Shown here: positions 17,857 to 26,117 of the stretch, piece by piece
How positions within the stretch are numbered: the stretch's first letter is position 1
Layout of the letters: each line of letters begins with the position of its first letter
Source: an uncultured Candidatus Cenarchaeum sp.
GTDB lineage: Archaea; Thermoproteota; Nitrososphaeria; Nitrososphaerales; Nitrosopumilaceae
DNA: 64,000 nt
Assembly: GCA_958295735.1 (NCBI GenBank)
Contig: OY282369.1
Location: forward strand, 2,766,983-2,830,982
Direction: 5' to 3'
The notes under the pieces: model-generated
What the model saw: only the letters and a program-made list of their open reading frames with translations
Told to the model about the DNA's origin: nothing
Database searches by the model: none
Position numbers and translations under genes: made by a program

Positions 17857-19988
17857 GTACACACTTACCTCCCCCCCCCCTCCCGCCGCGACTTGGCCGC
17901 CCGGGCGGGCCCGCGCGCCGCGCAAGCTTAGGCTGGCCTAAGGGTCGATTTGTATAATTGTGGCGAGTTTGGGCCTGCCGGCATGGCGGAATCCGGGGTG
18001 GCGCTGCTGCGCAAGGAACTGGCGGCCGCGTTGGAAAAGATCGCCGGGCTGGAAGCCGAGGCCGCGGAGCGGGCGGCCGAGATCGCGATGCTGAAGGCCA
18101 AGTCCACGGAGCAGGCGCTGCTGCGCAAGGAACTTGCGGCCTCGCTCGAAAAGATCGCCGGGCTGGAAGCCGAGGCCGCGGAGCGGGCGGCCGAGATCGC
18201 GATGCTGAAGGCCAAGTCCACGGAGCAGGCGCTGCTGCGCAAGGAACTGGCGGCCGCGTTGGAAAAGATCGCCGGGCTGGAAGCCGAGAACTCCGGGCTG
18301 AAGGCCAAGGCCGCCGAGCAGGCGGTCAGGCTTGCCGTGTGCGACGGCCCGAACGCGCCCTCGTCGTCCCTCACCACGTACGGCCCCCGGCGGAACGCCT
18401 GGCGCAAGGAGCGGGGCTACAAGGGGAGCGACGGGGCCGGATCCGACGGCAAGCCCGCTCCGGACGGCGGCGCCCCGCGCAAGATGGGCCCGCCCCAAGG
18501 GCACAAGGGCGTCTCGCACTGCAACAAGCCCGAGTTCACCATGAAGTGCGGGATCCTGACGTGCCCCGTGTGCTGCGGCCCCCTGGAGAAGTTCGACAGG
18601 TGGCGAAAGCTGGTCAACGACTTCGATCAGTTCTGGCGCGTGGTCACCGCGATGATCGAGGTGGAGACGGGCTGGTGCGGCAAGTGCGAGAAGTACTACG
18701 AGGCCCAGGCGCCGTTTCCGAAGGGCACCTCGTGCGGCCCGAGGGCGCTCGGCCTCATAATGGCGCTGTTCGAGATGGGCTGCACGGACGCGAGGATCGC
18801 CGGCTTTATCGAGTCCACGTTCTACTTCCGCATCTCGGAGGCGGCCGTGGCGAAGGCCAGGAGGGCCATGGCGGGCGCGTCGAAGAAGCAGCTGGAGGAG
18901 ATCAAGTGGGCGTTCAGCGAGAGCATGTTCGTGCACATGGACGAGACCGGGTTCAAGATCGGCGTGCTGGGCAAGACCGGCTACGTCTGGGTGGCCGTCG
19001 TGGGCAACGCCGTGTGGGTGCACTTCGCGCCCACCCGGGGGGCGGCGGTCCTGAGGGAGCACTTCGGCTGGCTGTCCCGCAGGGCGGTGGTGGCCGACGG
19101 GCTGCCGGCGTACCGCGCGTGGTTCCAGCATCTGCAGAGATGCTGCAGGCACCTGCTCGCCAAGGGCGAGGCCGTCGCCGTGGACGGCGACCCGGGGGAC
19201 GAGGCGAGGCACGACTGGATGCAGGGGTACTACCACAAGATACACGGCATCAAGACGCTGGCGCCGTTCACCGTGACGTACCTGGCCAAGGAGTTCCACG
19301 ACGCCGTGTCGGCGTACCCCGACGGCAAGCTGAAGACGCACCTCGCCAACGCCGAGCCGCACGTGCTCACGTTCATGGGATTCCGCGGCATGCCGCCCCA
19401 CAACAACCCCGCCGAGCTCGCCATACGCGACCTCATAGTGACGCAGCGCAACGCGCACCACAAGATCTCCACGCCGGAGGGGCGCAAGACGTTCTCCGAG
19501 CTGGTCACGATCGGGGGCACCGCCCGCATGAACGGCATGTTCCCGGGCAGGGCCTTCACCGAGATCGCCCGCAATCGCGACTGGAAAATGTTCGACCCCG
19601 GCCCGTGGGCCGGGCCCGACTGGTGCGTCTTCGATGACCCCGCATCCGGGCTGGTGCGCCCGCCCGGCTCCGCGGCGGGGCGGGCGCCGGCTCCGGCAGC
19701 GGCGTCCGCCTGACCGGCCCCAGCGGATCTGCCGGGCGCGCGCGGGCGGCGTCAGCCCGCGTCAGGCATCGGGACGGAGCGCCGTACCGGGGCGGCCGCG
19801 CGCCGAAAATGCCCCGAACCCTGCCGCGATCGCGCGGCGCGCGCCGATCGGGGCAGGCCGGGCGCGCGGGGGGCGGCGCCCGCCCGCCGAAGGATCCCCG
19901 CTCCGGCCGCGATCGCGCGGCGCGCGCCGATCGGGGCAGCCCGGGCGCGCGGGGGGCGCCGGGAGGGGGGGGGGAGGTAAGTGTGTAC
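17857..19988 (+). mobile_element. IS66-family insertion sequence, complete
   Basis: 2132 bp between perfect inverted repeats of about 28 bp at 17857-17884 and 19961-19988. The repeats begin gtacacacttacc and contain a run of ten C (or G on the other end). They are flanked by the 8-bp duplication gcggcacg. The element carries only a tnpC-type transposase, with no tnpA or tnpB, like the single-gene subgroup of the family. Repeats, duplication and catalytic triad are all intact, so this looks like the youngest element in the window. Confidence 0.93.
17983..19713 (+). CDS. IS66-family transposase (TnpC type)
   Basis: 576 residues from ATG 17983; a TTG at 17950 would add 11. Residues 5-110 hold three near-identical copies of an ALLRKELAA...KIAGLEAE block, a coiled coil of the kind that precedes IS66 transposase domains. 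A zinc-finger-like segment follows, with CPVCC and WCGKC. The DDE catalytic residues are present: Asp about 320 in HMDETG, Asp about 372 in VVADGLPAY and Glu about 478 in NNPAELAIRD. It catalyses movement of its own element. A TATA-like tgtataat lies about 30 nt before the ATG. The N-terminal repeats are also 120-bp DNA repeats (17999-18300), a sign of recent expansion. Confidence 0.93.
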   Translation: MAESGVALLRKELAAALEKIAGLEAEAAERAAEIAMLKAKSTEQALLRKELAASLEKIAGLEAEAAERAAEIAMLKAKSTEQALLRKELAAALEKIAGLEAENSGLKAKAAEQAVRLAVCDGPNAPSSSLTTYGPRRNAWRKERGYKGSDGAGSDGKPAPDGGAPRKMGPPQGHKGVSHCNKPEFTMKCGILTCPVCCGPLEKFDRWRKLVNDFDQFWRVVTAMIEVETGWCGKCEKYYEAQAPFPKGTSCGPRALGLIMALFEMGCTDARIAGFIESTFYFRISEAAVAKARRAMAGASKKQLEEIKWAFSESMFVHMDETGFKIGVLGKTGYVWVAVVGNAVWVHFAPTRGAAVLREHFGWLSRRAVVADGLPAYRAWFQHLQRCCRHLLAKGEAVAVDGDPGDEARHDWMQGYYHKIHGIKTLAPFTVTYLAKEFHDAVSAYPDGKLKTHLANAEPHVLTFMGFRGMPPHNNPAELAIRDLIVTQRNAHHKISTPEGRKTFSELVTIGGTARMNGMFPGRAFTEIARNRDWKMFDPGPWAGPDWCVFDDPASGLVRPPGSAAGRAPAPAAASA

Positions 19989-19996
19989 GCGGCACG
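19989..19996 (+). repeat. Right 8-bp target duplication of the IS66 element
   Basis: Second copy of gcggcacg, directly after the right inverted repeat and just before the start of the small gene it split from its promoter. Confidence 0.9.
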
Positions 19997-19999
19997 CGC

Positions 20000-20329
20000 G
20001 TGGACGAGTCGTCGCTGGACGAGAACTACAAGGTGCTGATAATCTGGAAGTTCCAGCAGTACTTGGACGAGACTCCGGGGATGATCACCGACAGGGTGGA
20101 CACCGCGATGGGGGCCGTGGCGTACGACTTTGCAAAGTGGAGCTGCATTCCGGAGGGGACCACGCGCGCCGTCCTGCGCGACTATACCAGGAACCCGCAA
20201 AAGTACCGGGACGCGCTGGAAAGGAACGAGGGCGGAAGAATCGTCGCCCCGAAGGGCGGGACGTACAAGCTGGGCGACCTCACGGCAGCCATGAACAAGC
20301 TTACGCGCGCGACGAGCGGGAGCGGCTGA
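20000..20329 (+). CDS. Small hypothetical protein (intact copy 1), promoter displaced by IS66
   Basis: 109 residues from GTG 20000, starting DESSLDENYK. I do not recognise the family. It is soluble, mixed charged/aromatic and probably helical (IIWKFQQYLDETPG, YDFAKWSCIPEG, AVLRDYTRNPQKYRDAL), with a C-terminal KLGDL..AMNKLTR segment. The start is chosen because it lies 29 nt after the TATA box once the IS66 insertion is removed. The insertion leaves the gene without its native promoter, so it may be silent or driven from inside the element. Two decayed copies follow at 22235 and 22764. Its lower GC content and preserved W, Y, F and K codons suggest this copy was under selection until recently. 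Confidence 0.7.
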   Translation: MDESSLDENYKVLIIWKFQQYLDETPGMITDRVDTAMGAVAYDFAKWSCIPEGTTRAVLRDYTRNPQKYRDALERNEGGRIVAPKGGTYKLGDLTAAMNKLTRATSGSG

Positions 20330-20412
20330 CGCGGCGCGCGCCGGGGCGGAAAAGCGCCGGCCCGGGAGGCGGCGCCCCGCGGCGGGGCGGCCCCGCGGCA
20401 TCGGGAAGGGCG
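20330..20412. other. Repeat-unit tail after small gene copy 1
   Basis: A GC-rich segment (ggaaaagcgccgg, ccccgcggcatcgggaagg) that recurs after copy 2 at about 22580-22626. It marks the end of the duplicated unit, and the IS4-like element follows directly. Confidence 0.6.
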
Positions 20413-20746
20413 GGCCCAGTAGATCCTAGGTGTAGATTTTGAGCGCGTCCCCTGCGCGGCCCCGGCACCTTGCACGCGCCCGCCCTCCCCCCCGTCCCGC
20501 TGCCCGCCGCGCCTCCCGACGGCCGCAGCCGGCCCGCGCGCCGACCGATCGGGCCGGATTCGCGTTTTTTCTCGCGCGCGCCCGCGCCCCTCCCGTCCGC
20601 CGCCCCGGCGCCGGACGCGGACGGGCGCCGCCCCGGCGCGCCCGGCAGGTCCCGCCGCCGGCAGCCGTGGCCGGGGCCCGCGGCCGCCCCGTCCCGGAGC
20701 CGCGCCGATTATTCGGATGCGTCCCGCGCGCCGCCCGCGCCGCGCG

Positions 20747-22022
20747 CTATTTTCCGCGATCGCCGACGGACGATCCCGGGGCTTCCACGATGCGCCCCGC
20801 GAACTGGTCCGTGGCGATCTTCTCGCCGCCGCGTCCCGACACGGAATCGGCGAACCTGGCAATCCTCCACGGGTCGTACGAGAGGAGCGGCACGAGGAAG
20901 AGCAGCAGCCGCAGGACGATCGAGTTGCTGGTCGTCTTTCCCATGATGCCCCCGGCCGCCCTGATCGCCGTCTCGATCCCCCACCGCTTGCGGTATTCCT
21001 CGGGTATCGACCAGATCGCCTCGGCTTCCCCGATCGACACGTTGGTGGCGAACGCGACGTACTTCGACACCACGTCGCCGTCGCCGTCGCCGCCCTCCTT
21101 GCCATCGACTGCGGCTTTTTTCAGCATGACCGGGGCGAACGCCGCGCTCCTGCCGGCGGCGTTGAGCATCGTGTATGCCGAGGCCCGCGGCAGCCTTCCC
21201 TCGCGGTGCTCCCTTGTGCGGCGCTTGATCCCAACTCGCCCGGCGTCGCGTTGAGGCCGGACAGGGTTCCCTCGCGGTGCTCCCTTGTGCGGCGCTTGAT
21301 CCTCTCGTTTTTGGGCACCGGCGTGATCCAGTTGCGCCCCCCCTTCCCGGCAAAGGGCATGCAGTCCGCGTTGAAGAACCCGCGGTCCGCCAGCAGGCGC
21401 TTCGGCATCACCCCGTGCCTAGCGGCGGACGCCAGCATGCTGCGCGTGCAGCCGGCCAGCTTGTCGCCGCCCGGAAACTGCCTTGCCGCGAGCATGATGT
21501 TGGCATCGCCGATCCCGCGCAGCAGCGCGTGCGAGGCGGCCGCGGGCGTCCCCGCGCGCGGGCGCGACTTCCCGGCGTATTCCTTGAGGCCTTGCCGCAG
21601 TGCGAGTTGTCGGTGGCGTCTGTGGCGCACGCGTCTGTGCCTTTCGCCATCCCGGACTGGATCGCGACCTGCCCGGTTTGCTTCAGCTCCTCCCCGAAGA
21701 ACTTGACCGCGTCGTCCTTGTCCGCGGCGCGCGTGACCGACCGGGTGAGATCGGGGTGCGGGACGCGCTTCGCCTTCCGCCCGCCGGGCCCGTGCCCGCC
21801 CCCGGCGACCTCGTTCTCGCGCCTCGTCCTTTTCGTGGCGGACTCGACGGTCGTGTTGTCGTGCCCCGCCCTTGCCGCCGCGAGCGCGCAGCCGGGCGGC
21901 CCGCGCGCCGCGTTGCGCTTCTTCCCCGTCCCGATGCCCAGCCTCTTGTACGGCCCGCACGCGGCCTTCGGCGCGCGGGGATCGTCCTGCCGGCGCGCGG
22001 GTGTGCCGTTTGGCCTCGCCAT
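20747..22022 (-). pseudogene. IS4-like transposase, multiply frameshifted
   Basis: The gene starts at 22022 (MARPNGTPARRQ), about 29 nt after a TATA-like ctatatag on the minus strand. The reading frame then breaks near 21600 and again around 21200. The pieces keep the expected landmarks: ATDATDNSHCG (first Asp), RLLADRGFFN (second Asp) and YRKRWGIE with a following IRGK-like IMGKTTSN (Glu of the Y-R-E motif). A hydrophobic IVLRLLLFLVPLLSYDPWRI ends the conserved part. A 36-bp duplication at 21196-21302 contributes to the second break. It cannot give a full-length enzyme as it stands. Confidence 0.8.
21196..21302. repeat. 36-bp duplication within the dead IS4-like transposase
   Basis: The segment ttccctcgcggtgctccctt and the 16 bases after it occur at 21196-21231 and again at 21267-21302, 71 bp apart. 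71 is not a multiple of three, so the duplication shifts the transposase frame. Confidence 0.85.
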
Positions 22023-22234
22023 CGCGAAAATCATAATACTTGACTATATAGATCTTTGCATAGTAGCGCCCGGGCCGCGCCCAAAACCTACGCTTGGGAT
22101 CTACTGGGCCGGGAGCGCGTCTTGTCCGGCGGCCGCGCCCCCGCGGCGGGCGGTTTTTCGCGCCCGGAACCGCGGTTATGGGACGGACTGGCACGAACGG
22201 GCCGCTTTGAACGCCGCCGCGGCGCGGCACGCGC

Positions 22235-22564
22235 GCGGGCGAGTCGCCCCCGGGCGAGATCGACGAGGCGCTGATAATCCGTAAGTTCGAGGAGTACTTG
22301 GACGAGACTCCGGGGACGATCACCGACAGGCCGGGCACCGCGATGGGGGCCGCGGCGCGCGACTCTGCAAAGCGGAGCTGCATTCCGGAGGGGACCGCGC
22401 GCGCCGTCCTGCGCGACTATGCCAGGAGCCCGCAAAAGTGCCGGGGCGCGCCGAAAAGGCGCGGGGGCGGAAGGATCGCCGCCCCGAAGGGCGGGACGCG
22501 CGGGGCGGGCGACCCCGCGGCCGACACGGGCGGGCCCGCGCGCGCGGCGGGCGGGAGCGGCTGA
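22235..22564 (+). pseudogene. Small hypothetical gene, decayed copy 2
   Basis: Colinear with the gene at 20000-20329 and same length with no indel, so the frame is still open. The start codon GTG has become GCG (22235) and the TATA box is lost. A TTG at 22298 is the first alternative start. Nearly all substitutions replace A or T by G or C: by hand alignment of the last 295 bases I count about 40 such changes, 3 in the opposite direction and about 5 neutral. The C-terminal KLGDL..AMNKL region has become Gly/Ala/Pro-rich. Confidence 0.8.
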
Positions 22565-22763
22565 CGCGGCGCGCGCCGGGGCGGAAAAGCGCCGGACCGG
22601 GAGGCGGCGCCCCGCGGCATCGGGAAGGGGAGGCGGGCCGGGAGCGCGTCTTGTCCGGCGGCCGCGCCCCCGCGCCGGGCGGTTTTTCGCGCCCGGAACC
22701 GCGGTTATGGGACGGACTGGCACGAACGGGCCGCCTTGAACGCCGCCGCGGCGCGGCACGCGC

Positions 22764-23085
22764 GCGGGCGAGTCGCCCCCGGGCGAGATCGACGAGGTGC
22801 TGGCGGTCCGGGAGTTCGACGAGTTCCCGGACGACGCGCCGGAGATGATCGCCGGCAGGCCGGACGCCGTGACGGGGGCCGCGGCGCGCGACTCTGCAAA
22901 GCGGCGTGGGATTCCGCGGAGGACCGCGCGCGCCGTCCCGCGCGACTGTGCGGGGAACCCGAAAGTGCCGGGGCGCGCCGAAAATGAACGGGGGCGGAAG
23001 GATCGCCGCCCCGGAGGGCGGGGCGCGCGGGGCGGGCGACCCCGCGGCCGACACGGGCGGGCCCGCGCGCGCGGGGCGCGGGGCG
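22764..23085 (+). pseudogene. Small hypothetical gene, decayed copy 3
   Basis: Same unit as copy 2 but further decayed. The start is GCG, the frame is shifted by loss of a base near 22963 (ccgcaaaagt in copy 2 is ccgaaagt here), and the end dissolves into G/C-only sequence. Still recognisable are DEVLAVREF, ARDSAKR and the TARAVPRDCAGN region. Confidence 0.75.
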
Positions 23086-23354
23086 CGGGGCGCGGGGCGC
23101 GGGGCCGCCCGCCCGCCGGCCGCGGCCGCAAAAGCGGCTCCGCCGATCCGGATCCGCGCCCGCGCGGGGCGGGAGCGGCCGGCCCCGTACCGGGCGGGAG
23201 CGGCCGGCGCGGCGCCGGCCCGGCGGCGCGCGCCGGGGCGGGAAAGCGCCCGCGCCGCGGCGGGGCGGGAGGCGGCGCCCCGCGCCGGGCCCCGCGGCAT
23301 CGAAAAGGGCCGCGCCGCGGACGCGCCGCGCCCGGCGGGAGCGGCCGGGGCGGC
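23086..23354. other. Gene-free GC-rich spacer
   Basis: Almost pure G/C simple sequence (repeats of ggggcgc) with a weak trace of the small-gene unit tail (ccccgcggcatcg at about 23293). No gene seen. Confidence 0.6.
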
Positions 23355-23480
23355 CTAGCAGTCGAACAGGGCCACGTGGACGTTCTTGCACGCGGTGTTG
23401 TAGAACCCGAACCCGAATATCACGGCGGCGGCCGCGGTCAGGGGGACGAGCACCAGGAGCTTGGTCAGCAGTCCGCCCAC
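23355..23480 (-). CDS. 41-residue small membrane protein
   Basis: Read on the minus strand from GTG 23480 to TAG 23355-23357. It begins VGGLLTKLLVLVPLTAAAAV (Met when initiated), continues IFGFGFYNT and ends in a short tail with two Cys (ACKNVHVALFDC). One hydrophobic segment (about residues 4-26) should span the membrane. The start lies 29-30 nt after a TATA box (23503-23510). It is too short for most gene finders. I do not recognise the family. The promoter geometry, clean hydrophobic profile and AT content above the flanks make it credible. Confidence 0.65.
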   Translation of the reverse strand: MGGLLTKLLVLVPLTAAAAVIFGFGFYNTACKNVHVALFDC

Positions 23481-23502
23481 GCCGGCGCGGCGGGCGCGTG
23501 TT

Positions 23503-23510
23503 CATATAAA
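23503..23510. promoter_or_regulatory. Shared TATA box between divergent genes
   Basis: catataaa reads as a TATA element on both strands (tttatatg on the minus). It lies 29-30 nt before the GTG of the small membrane protein and about 25 nt before the ATG at 23530 of the divergent gene. Confidence 0.55.
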
Positions 23511-23529
23511 GGGTGGCCGGGGGGGCCGC

Positions 23530-24327
23530 ATGGTGTCGGCTGTCGGGCCCGGCAGGCGCGGGGCGGGGGCGCGGGGGCGGCCCCGAAAGCCGGAGGCGGC
23601 GGGGCCGCGCGGCGGGAACGGGAAAAGCCGGGCGCCGGGGCCGCGGGGGACCGGGGCGCCGGATGCGCGCGGGCGGCGGCGCGGGGCGGCGGCGGAAGCG
23701 CGGGGGATCTGGGTGCCGGATCCGCCGGACCGGCCGCGCGGCGGCGGGGCGGCCGGGCCGCGGGGGCGGCGCCGCGGCGGCGGCGGGGCGGCCGCTCCCG
23801 GCGAGATGGAGGCGCGCATCGAGGCGATGGGGTACGTGACGTGCAGGCCGAGGCTGCTCGGCGCGAACTACTACGGGATGGGCGACGGCACGGGGGCCGT
23901 GCTCCGCGTCGCGATCGTGCCGACCCACGTCGTCGGGATCCCGGGGCTCGACGGCGAGTACGCCATAAACTACAGGATCCACACCGGCACGTTCGTGCGG
24001 GAGGAGGACCGCCGGCCCGCGGGCCCCCGGGGGCCGGCGCGCGGCGGCGGGGGGCCCCGGGGGGCCGGGGACTGGGCGCGGCGCGCGCGCGGGCGGCCCC
24101 GGGCGCCGGCCGACGGCGGCAGGAAGCCATGGGGGGCCGAGGACTGGGTGCGGTACGAGGCGCTCAGCGAGGCGCTCAGCGCGTACGATCTCAGCGACGG
24201 CAGGACGATGTGGCTGGCGGTGGACGTGGAGCGGATCGACAGGTCCGCCGGCGCCACGGTGATCGGCGAGCCGCTCTACCGCGTCTCCGCGGCGCCGGTC
24301 GCCGACTTCGTGCCGGGCGGCGGCTAG
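23530..24327 (+). CDS. Hypothetical protein with GC-rich low-complexity inserts
   Basis: 265 residues from ATG 23530; a shorter start at ATG 23806 would begin with the conserved-looking part. The first 90 residues are Gly/Arg/Pro/Ala simple sequence. A well-behaved stretch follows (EARIEAMGYVTCRPRLLGAN, then VAIVPTHVVGIPGLDGEY), a second low-complexity block at about residues 158-198, and a final normal stretch (VRYEALSEALSAYDLSDGRT to the end). The good stretches have balanced composition and a beta/alpha look, but I cannot name the family. The inserts look like GC-rich expansions inside an older gene. Confidence 0.55.
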   Translation: MVSAVGPGRRGAGARGRPRKPEAAGPRGGNGKSRAPGPRGTGAPDARGRRRGAAAEARGIWVPDPPDRPRGGGAAGPRGRRRGGGGAAAPGEMEARIEAMGYVTCRPRLLGANYYGMGDGTGAVLRVAIVPTHVVGIPGLDGEYAINYRIHTGTFVREEDRRPAGPRGPARGGGGPRGAGDWARRARGRPRAPADGGRKPWGAEDWVRYEALSEALSAYDLSDGRTMWLAVDVERIDRSAGATVIGEPLYRVSAAPVADFVPGGG

Positions 24328-25820
24328 CGCCCCCGCCGGGCCGGGCCGCGCCCGCCGTCTCGCGCCCCTTCCCCGCCGCCCCCGGCCGCGCCCCGCCCCC
24401 GCCCCCGCCGCGGCGCGCGGGATGCCGCCCGGCCCGGGCGGGGCGCCGCGCGGCCCCGGGAACCGGCCCGCGCGCGATCCCCGGCACGGCGGGGCCGGCC
24501 CCGCCGCGGCCGCGCGGATCTTCCGCGCGCCGCGGATTCCGCGATGCGCGGCCGCGCGGATCTTCCGCGACGGCGCCGCGGCCGCGCGCGCCGCGCCGCA
24601 AGACCCGCGCCCGCGCCGCGCCGGATCCGGGGGATCCCGCGGCGCGGCGGGGGCCGCGGCCCCCGGCCCCGGCCGGGGCGGCCGCGGGGCGCGGCGGGAG
24701 GGGGAAGGAGGCGGGCGCGCGCGCGAAAACCCGGCGGCCCCGGCCAGACCCCGCGCGCCACAGTCAAGCACGGGGCGCGGCATTTGTTCGTGCGCGATGC
24801 GGCGCGCAAGGCGGGGCGGCGGGGGCGGGGATGCATTCGGGAGCAGCCGGGCGGGCCGGGGGCCGGGCCCCTTCCCGGGGCGTTGCGCGGCAACGCGCGC
24901 TCGGCGGGGCCGGATCGGCCCCGCGCGCCGGGGCCGGCCCGCGGGAAGATCCCGGACGGGCGGCGGGAAGCGCGGCCCGCGCCGCGCCGCGCGGCAAAAA
25001 AACTGACCCGGGCGTGCGCCGGCCCGCGGATCGGCCCGAGGGCGGGCTGGACGGCCGGCGCGGCCGAACCGCGCGCGCCGGGGCCGGCCGGGCGGGGAAA
25101 CGCCGGCCGTTGCTCGCGCCGGCCGCAGCGCCGGCGGCGGTTCCGATCCGGGAACGCGCGCGGGGCGGGGAACTGGGCAGATTGGCCGCGGCAGCCGCGG
25201 TTCTTTCGGCAGTCACCGCGCCCGTTGCTTGTTTTGCAAAACTTGGCAGAAAGGAAAGGGATCTCGGGCGGCAGGCGGGGGCTGAAGATGTCGGGCAGCC
25301 TTCGCGGGGGGGCGGGGGACGCCTTGTCGCCCCGGGCGATCCGGGCTGCCCCGCGGGGGCGAGTCTTGAAAAGAAAAGCGCCGAACTCGCCAACCGACTG
25401 CCCAACCACGGCACGCGCGACGGGCCCGCGTCCTCCGGAAAGATCGGCTTTCTCGGGGACGACCTGCGGCAAGGAATGCGGGGCGTCTTCCGGCGAGTCG
25501 AGCACCGCAGCCGCCACCTGCAGCGCGCAACAGTCCCCGGCAGGCCGCCCGAAACCCGGTCCCGGTACCGCGAGATCCTGGCCGGCCGCGGGGGCGAGCC
25601 CGCGCGCGAGATGCCCCGGCTCACGCGCGAGCCGCGGGCGGAGTGCGGCCGAGCCGTACTAGTCCGAAGGGGGGTCTCGCGGGCTCGTCGCGCGGCGGAT
25701 TCCGTACGGGCCGATCAACGATGGCGCTTTCATGCCTCCGCGGCGGCCTTTTCGAGCAACGGGTTGGTTCTCTGCTGGCTCTTCGCTCCCGTTTTCCATG
25801 ACGCTGGTAGTCGGGGTCGG
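24328..25820. other. 1.5 kb without a recognisable gene
   Basis: The first 700 bases are nearly all G/C. From about 25140 composition is more normal, and a plus-strand frame around 25365-25600 reads somewhat protein-like (GKIGFLGDDLRQGMRGVF), which may be a relic of an unknown gene. There is no promoter, start or family match. Long ORFs on both strands here are explained by the lack of A/T for stop codons. Confidence 0.5.
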
Positions 25821-25822
25821 CA

Positions 25823-25849
25823 TTTAAACACGCCTGTGGAGGTCACAGG
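25823..25849 (+). promoter_or_regulatory. TATA box with adjacent palindrome
   Basis: The TATA-like tttaaaca (25823-25830) is followed by cctgtggaggtcacagg (25833-25849), a perfect 6-bp inverted repeat with a 5-base loop. It lies between the TATA box and the GTG at 25853, where a repressor site or a start-site hairpin could act. The role is inferred from position only. Confidence 0.4.
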
Positions 25850-25852
25850 TCT

Positions 25853-26116
25853 GTGGTCCCAAAATCAGTTCCGCCCAAGGATCGCGGGCACCGGTACGCG
25901 CGGAATGGGGAAAACGACAAAGTCGCGGCAAAGCCCGATCTCGACAAGGCGGCCCGGATGGCCGGGGAGCGGGGGAATGCGGCGGGGGAAAAGGGCGCGT
26001 TCGCCGCGGGGCGGATCGCGCGCCGGGGCGGCCGCCGGCCCGGGGCAGCATTTGGGCGCGGCCGGCAGGCGGACGTGAGTCTGTGCGGGCGCCCGTATGG
26101 GGTCACGTCCCCGTAA
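25853..26116 (+). CDS. 87-residue basic hypothetical protein
   Basis: Starts at GTG 25853, 30 nt after a TATA-like element, with the sequence VPKSVPPKDRGHRYARNGEN and then KVAAKPDLDKAARMAGERGN. It is hydrophilic and strongly basic toward the C terminus (RIARRGGRRPG), with no signal peptide or membrane segment. The family is unknown. Normal codon composition in the first half contrasts with the surrounding GC-rich noise, which supports a real gene. A possible stem (gggcgtgaa/ttcacgcct, about 26122-26158) follows the stop. Confidence 0.45.
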   Translation: MVPKSVPPKDRGHRYARNGENDKVAAKPDLDKAARMAGERGNAAGEKGAFAAGRIARRGGRRPGAAFGRGRQADVSLCGRPYGVTSP

Positions 26117-26117
26117 G

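Larger units (their letters stand above)
20413..22110 (-). mobile_element. IS4-like insertion sequence, decayed
   Basis: About 1.7 kb with imperfect inverted repeats of about 34 bp at 20413-20446 and 22077-22110 (outer end ggcccagtagatcc, about 5 mismatches). The ends are palindromic with the flanks, so a duplication of ggcc or no duplication are both possible. Comparison with 22606-22650 shows what the empty site looks like. It sits between copies 1 and 2 of the small-gene unit. Confidence 0.75.
22111..23085 (+). repeat. Duplicated small-gene units (copies 2 and 3)
   Basis: Two successive units share an upstream block (gagcgcgtcttgtccggcgg, then ggcggtttttcgcgcccgg) at about 22112-22241 and 22640-22770, followed by decayed small-gene sequence. 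A diverged copy of the same block precedes copy 1 at about 17767-17856. In copies 2 and 3 the TATA box tttaaata of copy 1 has become tttgaacg and cttgaacg. Confidence 0.8.

Noticed and set aside
25365-25660. Possible gene in the more balanced stretch
   Set aside because: Some protein-like segments (GKIGFLGDDLRQGMRGVF) occur, but there is no start, promoter, stop context or family resemblance.
22797-26078. 1093-codon plus-strand frame
   Set aside because: It spans pseudogene copy 3, the opposite-strand small membrane gene and gene-free DNA. It is Arg/Gly/Ala/Pro simple sequence apart from a short stretch, and its openness is explained by near absence of A/T.
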